A stretch of DNA of 9,215 bases, from positions 1-9,215 of the forward strand of contig WFRO01000161.1 in assembly GCA_015486475.1 (NCBI GenBank). Reading direction: 5' to 3'. The position numbers were made by a program, and so were the translations under genes. Shown here piece by piece: positions 5,600-9,215 of this stretch; the first letter of the stretch is position 1, and each line of letters opens with the position of its first letter. The notes beneath the pieces were generated by a model. It was given only the letters and a program-made list of their open reading frames with translations, made no database searches and was not told the DNA's origin. The DNA comes from Bacteroidales bacterium (GTDB lineage Bacteria > Bacteroidota > Bacteroidia > Bacteroidales > VadinHA17).

Positions 5600-6862
5600 A
5601 TGACAACCGTTCAGAATACCGAAAAAGGCCGCAGCCCCTACCGTTGGGTAGTGCTGGCAGTGTTTGCCCTGATCAACATTGTTGTAGAGATCCATTGGAT
5701 CATGTTTGCCCCGGTGACAGGAGAGGCAGCCGCTTTTTACCATGTAAGCGTGCTGCAGATCGGCATGCTCAGCATGTTGTTCATGCTGATATATATCGTG
5801 ATGAGCGTGCCTGCCTCGTATGTGATCGATACCTGGGGATTGCGGGCGGGACTGAGCATAGGAGCAGCTCTCATTGCCGTGTTTGCCTTGTTGAAGGCGA
5901 CATATCCCGACAACTATCAGGTGGTGCTGGTGGGCCAGATCGGTCTTGCCGTAGCCCAGCCCTTCATCCTGAACGCCATCACGAAAGTGGGCGCTAACTG
6001 GTTCCCTTTTGAGGAGCGGGTGATGGCTTCGGGGCTGGGGACCCTGGCGCAATACATCGGCATCATCCTGGCCATGGGCCTCACTCCCTATATTGTAGCG
6101 ATGAAAGGCTTCCCCGCCCTGATGAAAACAGCCGGATGGGTGTCGCTGGGAGCAGCCCTCCTGGTCTTCCTGCTGATACGCGAGCGGTCGCCTTATCTGG
6201 CAGAAGAGACCGTGACCATCGAGCGGACAGATGTTTTTTCCGGCCTGCGTTCCATATTCAGGAACCGCAATATGATGTGGCTGCTGCTGCTTTTCTTTAT
6301 CGGGCTGGGTATGTTCAATGCTGTGACCACATGGATCGAGCAGATCCTGGCACCCCGGGGCTTCAATGCTGAGCAGGCAGGCATGGTGGGGGCGGTGATG
6401 ATGCTTGGCGGTATTATCGGGGCTTTGATCCTGCCCGTATTATCAGATAAAAGCGGCAAGCGGAAACCCTTCATCCTGATCGCTATGTTCGGCCTGCTGC
6501 CCGGTCTGGCCGGACTGACCTTTGCCGTGTCGTACGGACTGGTGCTGCTCTCCGGCTTTATCATCGGATTTTTTATCATGAGTGCCGGCCCTATCGGTTT
6601 TCAGTATGGCGCCGAGCTCAGCTATCCTGCTCCCGAGTCCACCTCCCAGGGGCTGATGCTGTGGGTGGGGCAGGTGTCGGGCGTGCTCTTTATTATCGGG
6701 ATGGATAAGTTCAGAGCCGCTTCCGGGTCCATGACCCCCTTTATGGTGCTGTTCCTGGTGCTGACCTTTCTGAATATCCTGATCAGCGGGCGGCTCAGTG
6801 AGTCGAAAATGGCCCTCGAGCGTGTCGCGGTCACCGATGAGACCAAACCTGATATTCCTTAA
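5600..6862 (+). CDS. MFS transporter, FLVCR/SLC49-like
   Basis: This inner-membrane carrier of the major facilitator superfamily has 420 residues and about 12 predicted membrane helices in two halves, joined by a hydrophilic stretch near 194-222. Within-family clues are AQPFILNAITKVGANWFP (119-136) followed by EERVMASGLG, and AELSYPAPESTSQG (338-351) followed by a Gln-containing helix. These resemble FLVCR (SLC49) carriers, where the equivalent blocks read QPF, WF and YP-x-PE-x-TS-x-G. Animal FLVCRs are linked to heme and to choline/ethanolamine transport; bacterial members are mostly uncharacterised, so the substrate is not predicted. The start at 5600 overlaps the stop of a 10-codon upstream reading frame in an ATGA arrangement. 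The gene has its own candidate promoter and palindrome. A role in nitrosative stress through the preceding ygbA-like gene is speculative. Confidence 0.85.
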   Translation: MTTVQNTEKGRSPYRWVVLAVFALINIVVEIHWIMFAPVTGEAAAFYHVSVLQIGMLSMLFMLIYIVMSVPASYVIDTWGLRAGLSIGAALIAVFALLKATYPDNYQVVLVGQIGLAVAQPFILNAITKVGANWFPFEERVMASGLGTLAQYIGIILAMGLTPYIVAMKGFPALMKTAGWVSLGAALLVFLLIRERSPYLAEETVTIERTDVFSGLRSIFRNRNMMWLLLLFFIGLGMFNAVTTWIEQILAPRGFNAEQAGMVGAVMMLGGIIGALILPVLSDKSGKRKPFILIAMFGLLPGLAGLTFAVSYGLVLLSGFIIGFFIMSAGPIGFQYGAELSYPAPESTSQGLMLWVGQVSGVLFIIGMDKFRAASGSMTPFMVLFLVLTFLNILISGRLSESKMALERVAVTDETKPDIP

Positions 6863-6866
6863 TCCC

Positions 6867-6887
6867 GGGGAGGAGACCCTCCTCTCC
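6867..6887. other. Strong GC-rich hairpin after the MFS gene
   Basis: GGGGAGGAG (6867-6875) pairs with CTCCTCTCC (6879-6887) around an ACC loop, with one G-U pair, 4 bp after the MFS stop codon. An A-rich rather than T-rich tract follows on the + strand, so it is not a canonical intrinsic terminator in either direction. It may mark or protect the 3' end of the MFS transcript. Confidence 0.45.
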
Positions 6888-6911
6888 CCAAAAGAAAAAG
6901 TCATGAAATGA

Positions 6912-6966
6912 GCATAAATTTTAATCTTCGTAAAATATACCAACAATCGATGATTAAAATTTATGC
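6912..6966. repeat. Inverted repeat 1: perfect 15-bp arms, 25-bp spacer
   Basis: GCATAAATTTTAATC (6912-6926) is exactly repeated in inverse as GATTAAAATTTATGC (6952-6966). It lies between the MFS gene and the GH2 gene, in DNA far more AT-rich than the flanking genes. Each arm contains the 9-mer AAATTTTAA or its complement, also found in inverted repeat 2. It may be a regulatory leader hairpin or a protein-binding dyad. Confidence 0.85.
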
Positions 6967-6982
6967 GAAAGCGAAGCGGTTC

Positions 6983-7042
6983 CATCTGTTTAAAATTTTG
7001 GAATTGCTTCATATTTATTAATTACAAAATTTTAAACAGATG
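6983..7042. promoter_or_regulatory. Inverted repeat 2: perfect 18-bp arms, right arm ends on the GH2 start codon
   Basis: CATCTGTTTAAAATTTTG (6983-7000) is matched exactly by CAAAATTTTAAACAGATG (7025-7042) across a 24-nt AT-rich loop. The last three bases of the right arm are the ATG of the GH2 gene. In mRNA the start codon and the 15 nt before it would be paired, which predicts translational repression unless the stem is opened by heat, a ligand, a protein, or alternative pairing with inverted repeat 1. Confidence 0.85.
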
Positions 7043-8827
7043 AAAAGATCATCTTATCTCTTTCTGTTGTTTATTTTCTTGTTGCCCGGGATGCTGCCTG
7101 CCCAGGAGGTATGGAAACCGGGAGAGTGTCCTCTGCCGACACCCTGGAGTGACAGTGTCTCTGTCGATCATCCCTGGCCGGAGTATCCCCGGCCGCAGAT
7201 GGTGCGCAAAGAATGGATGAATCTGAATGGCCTGTGGGACTATGGCATACGGCTGCAGTACAAAGAGCAGCCGTGGAAATGGGACGGACAGATCCGGGTG
7301 CCCTATCCGGTGGAGTCGTGCCTGTCGGGTGTTCAGAAAAGGGTGGATGCGGACCATGTGATCTGGTACCACCGTACGTTCACGTTGCCTGCCGCCTGGC
7401 AGGGGCAACGGATCCTTCTGCATGTGGAGGCCTCCGACTGGGAGACCAAGGTGTGGGTGAACGGCCGGTTTGCGGGGATGCACCAGGGAGGATACGATCC
7501 TTTTGTCTTTGATATCACAGATCACCTGAAGCCGGCAGGGCAGCAGGAGGTGGCCATGGCCGTATGGGATCCCACCGACCAGGGAACGCAGCCCCGCGGC
7601 AAGCAGGTGATCCACCCGCGCGGCATCTGGTATACGCCCACCTCCGGTATCTGGCAGACGGTGTGGCTGGAGCCCGTGCCGGAGCATCACATCCGTGATT
7701 ACCGGATCTATACGGAGATCTCCAGACGGGAGGTGACGGTGGTGACCTCGTCCGCACGCCCGGGCCCGGATGACAGCGTCAGGATAGCCGTGAAATACGA
7801 CGGGAAAGAGATCGCCCGCCATACCGGTACACCCGATTCAGTCACCTTTGACCTGCCTGAGCAGGATCTCCACTTGTGGTCACCTGCCCATCCCGACCTG
7901 TATGACATGGAGATAACCCTTCTGCACAACGGGAAACCCGTGGACAGGGTGGAAGGTTATTTCGGGATGCGGTCAATATCCCTGGGTAAGGATCGCCAGG
8001 GTATTGTGAGGATGATGTTCAACGAACGTTTTTTGTTCCAGAACGGTCCCCTCGATCAGGGTTTCTGGCCCGACGGCATCTATACCCCGCCTACGGAAGC
8101 GGCGATGAAGCATGACCTGGGGATGATCAAAAAAATGGGTTTCAACATGCTGCGGAAACATGTGAAAGTGGAGTCGCGGCGTTTTTACTACTGGTGCGAC
8201 CGGATGGGGCTGCTGGTATGGCAGGACATGCCCAGCGGCGACCGTTACATACGTCGTGACCAGCCGGACATCGTGCGTACGGAAGCCTCGGCCCGCCAGT
8301 TCAAACAGGAGCTGAAACAGATGATCCTGACGAAATTCAACCATCCCTCCATCATCATGTGGGTGGCTTTCAACGAAGGATGGGGCCAGTTCGATACACC
8401 GGGTATCGTGAACTTCATCGGCGATCTGGATCCCACGCGTCTGATCGATGCGGCGAGCGGCTGGACCGACCGCGGCGTGGGCGACGTGTATGATATCCAT
8501 CACTATCCCGATCCGAAAGCTCCTCCGGCCCAAAAAGACCGGGCCATTGTCCTGGGAGAGTACGGCGGACTGGGACTGGCCGTCGACGGTCATACCTGGG
8601 TGAAGAAAAACTGGGGATACCGGAAGATGAATGATGTGAAGCAACTGCAGAGCAGGTACAGCAGCTATTTCCGGCAGATCGTCAAACTGAGGGTGAAGCC
8701 GGGCCTGAGCGCCTGTGTATATACCCAGATCACCGACGTAGAGACCGAGACCAATGGTCTGATGACCTATGACCGCAAAGTGGTGAAGATGGATCCCGCC
8801 TTCCTGAAGAAGGTGAACAGCCGGTAA
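7040..8827 (+). CDS. Secreted glycoside hydrolase family 2 (GH2) exo-glycosidase
   Basis: This 595-residue enzyme has a type I signal peptide (hydrophobic core about 5-17, likely cut after LPA near residue 21; no lipobox Cys), so it is probably periplasmic. GH2 architecture is visible in order: a jelly-roll sugar-binding domain (about 50-215, with LNGLWDY and KVWVNGRFAGMHQGGYDPF), an immunoglobulin-like sandwich (about 218-313, ending LWSPAHPDLYDMEI), and a TIM barrel. The barrel carries acid/base Glu446 in FNEGWG and nucleophile Glu507 in GEYGG, so catalysis should be intact and of the retaining type. Substrate is uncertain: beta-galactosidase-, glucuronidase- and mannosidase-type activities all occur in GH2, and I cannot choose. 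The protein lacks the long C-terminal domains of LacZ. Its start codon lies in the right arm of an 18-bp inverted repeat. No SusC/SusD pair or sensor gene is adjacent. Confidence 0.93.
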   Translation: MKRSSYLFLLFIFLLPGMLPAQEVWKPGECPLPTPWSDSVSVDHPWPEYPRPQMVRKEWMNLNGLWDYGIRLQYKEQPWKWDGQIRVPYPVESCLSGVQKRVDADHVIWYHRTFTLPAAWQGQRILLHVEASDWETKVWVNGRFAGMHQGGYDPFVFDITDHLKPAGQQEVAMAVWDPTDQGTQPRGKQVIHPRGIWYTPTSGIWQTVWLEPVPEHHIRDYRIYTEISRREVTVVTSSARPGPDDSVRIAVKYDGKEIARHTGTPDSVTFDLPEQDLHLWSPAHPDLYDMEITLLHNGKPVDRVEGYFGMRSISLGKDRQGIVRMMFNERFLFQNGPLDQGFWPDGIYTPPTEAAMKHDLGMIKKMGFNMLRKHVKVESRRFYYWCDRMGLLVWQDMPSGDRYIRRDQPDIVRTEASARQFKQELKQMILTKFNHPSIIMWVAFNEGWGQFDTPGIVNFIGDLDPTRLIDAASGWTDRGVGDVYDIHHYPDPKAPPAQKDRAIVLGEYGGLGLAVDGHTWVKKNWGYRKMNDVKQLQSRYSSYFRQIVKLRVKPGLSACVYTQITDVETETNGLMTYDRKVVKMDPAFLKKVNSR

Positions 8828-8836
8828 GGATGTTCG

Positions 8837-9215
8837 TCAGGAGAGCAGCGGCCGGCCGTTGAATTTTCTGACGGCATTCAGCATGGCCACAAGGTTCTCC
8901 ACAGGCACGTTGGCCTGTATGTTGTGAACGGTATTGAAGACGAAGCCTCCGTCCCGGCCGAAGATCTCGCAGTGTTTCAGCACCTGGGCTTCCACCTCTG
9001 CGGGGGTGCCGAAGGGCAGCATATACTGGGTGTCCACGCCACCGCCCCAGAAAACGATATGTTCCCCGAAGCTTTTCTTCAGATGTTCCGGGTCCATGCC
9101 GGTGGCACTCACCTGCACCGGGTTGAGGATGTCGAAACCGAAGTCGATGAAATCCTTTATGAAAGGCTCCACGGAACCGCAGGAGTGCTTGAAGACCTTC
9201 CACTGTGTATTTGCA
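8837..9215 (-). CDS. Uroporphyrinogen decarboxylase-family protein, C-terminal part (cut by window edge)
   Basis: The reading frame runs leftward from the window edge to a TGA at 8839-8837; about 125 C-terminal residues are visible and the true start lies beyond 9215. It matches the UroD/MtaA/CmuA superfamily of TIM barrels: FKHSCGSVEPFI near the edge, then FGFDILNPVQ, HIVFWGGGVDTQ, GGFVFNTVHNIQ and VPVENLVAM. In methylcobalamin:coenzyme M methyltransferases a His-x-Cys plus a distant Cys binds zinc. Here His-Ser-Cys is present, but the later position reads VHNIQ, so a His may replace the Cys. Many such Bacteroidota proteins are not heme enzymes but corrinoid-linked or uncharacterised. It is convergent with the GH2 gene, with 9 bp between stop codons. 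A GTG at 9172-9170 is in frame but internal. Confidence 0.85.
   Translation of the reverse strand, partial: ANTQWKVFKHSCGSVEPFIKDFIDFGFDILNPVQVSATGMDPEHLKKSFGEHIVFWGGGVDTQYMLPFGTPAEVEAQVLKHCEIFGRDGGFVFNTVHNIQANVPVENLVAMLNAVRKFNGRPLLS

Noticed and set aside
5579..6052. Minus-strand frame of 157 codons antisense to the MFS gene
   Set aside because: His/Gln-rich antisense translation of transmembrane codons; no recognisable family.
6443..7012. Minus-strand reading frame of 189 codons overlapping the MFS 3' end and the inverted repeats
   Set aside because: Mostly antisense to the MFS gene, with low-complexity His/Gln-rich composition typical of shadow frames; its internal ATG at the left arm merely mirrors the right arm's ATG.
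6912..7042. Invertible promoter flanked by inverted repeats, as in Bacteroides phase variation
   Set aside because: The segments between arms are only 24-25 bp, too short to hold a promoter, and no recombinase gene is nearby.
7049..7822. Long minus-strand frame of 257 codons antisense to the GH2 gene
   Set aside because: The + strand encodes a complete GH2 enzyme with signal peptide and catalytic residues; the antisense peptide shows no domain logic.
8849..8858. GC palindrome in the UroD 3' end as a bidirectional terminator
   Set aside because: The CGGCCGGCCG sequence lies within coding DNA and has no T-tract on either side.
8730..9203. Minus-strand frame of 157 codons over the GH2/UroD junction
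   Set aside because: It overlaps the clearly UroD-like frame in another phase and is Arg/Gly/Pro-rich, as expected of a GC-rich shadow frame.

Overview
The window looks like a chromosomal segment of a Bacteroidota (Bacteroidetes) bacterium, probably of the Bacteroidales or a related order. Three lines of evidence support this. The run TPR protein / phosphosulfolactate synthase / DUF368 / shikimate dehydrogenase is a gene order I associate with this phylum. Ribosome binding sites are weak or absent. Exact matches to the phylum's -7 promoter element TAnnTTTG lie before folD, the TPR gene and the MFS gene. Coding DNA is moderately GC-rich, with strikingly AT-rich or repetitive spacers.

Layout on the + strand: a possible 3' end of an unidentified gene (1-60); a 15-unit drifting heptamer array (95-199) that runs to within 2 bp of folD (202-1086); then a compact set of genes, TPR protein (1164-2573), phosphosulfolactate synthase comA (2578-3360), the polyprenyl-phosphate transporter family protein PopT/DUF368 (3437-4339), aroE (4348-5094) and a YgbA-like 'nitrous oxide-stimulated promoter' family protein (about 5147-5539). 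An octamer array (5085-5124) straddles the aroE stop codon. A 12-helix MFS transporter with FLVCR/SLC49-like signatures (5600-6862) follows, preceded by a perfect 7+7 bp palindrome. A 177-bp AT-rich spacer carries two perfect inverted repeats (15 bp and 18 bp arms), the second ending exactly on the start codon of a secreted GH2 glycoside hydrolase (7040-8827). The last gene, on the - strand and cut by the window edge, is a uroporphyrinogen decarboxylase-family protein (8837-9215), convergent with the GH2 gene.

How the genes fit together: folD (one-carbon folate), aroE (aromatic precursor synthesis) and PopT (recycling of the lipid carrier for envelope glycans) are housekeeping functions. ComA joins sulfite to PEP and could feed sulfonate or sulfonolipid synthesis, but no partner gene is in view. 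The GH2 enzyme, transporter and UroD-like protein look like accessory metabolism and need not form one pathway.

The least ordinary signals are in the spacers: the drifting heptamer array that would form nearly all of the folD leader, the octamer array at the aroE/ygbA junction, and the paired inverted repeats that sequester the GH2 start codon. No CRISPR array, tRNA, rRNA, transposase or phage gene was seen, and no stretch over 300 bp lacks a gene.
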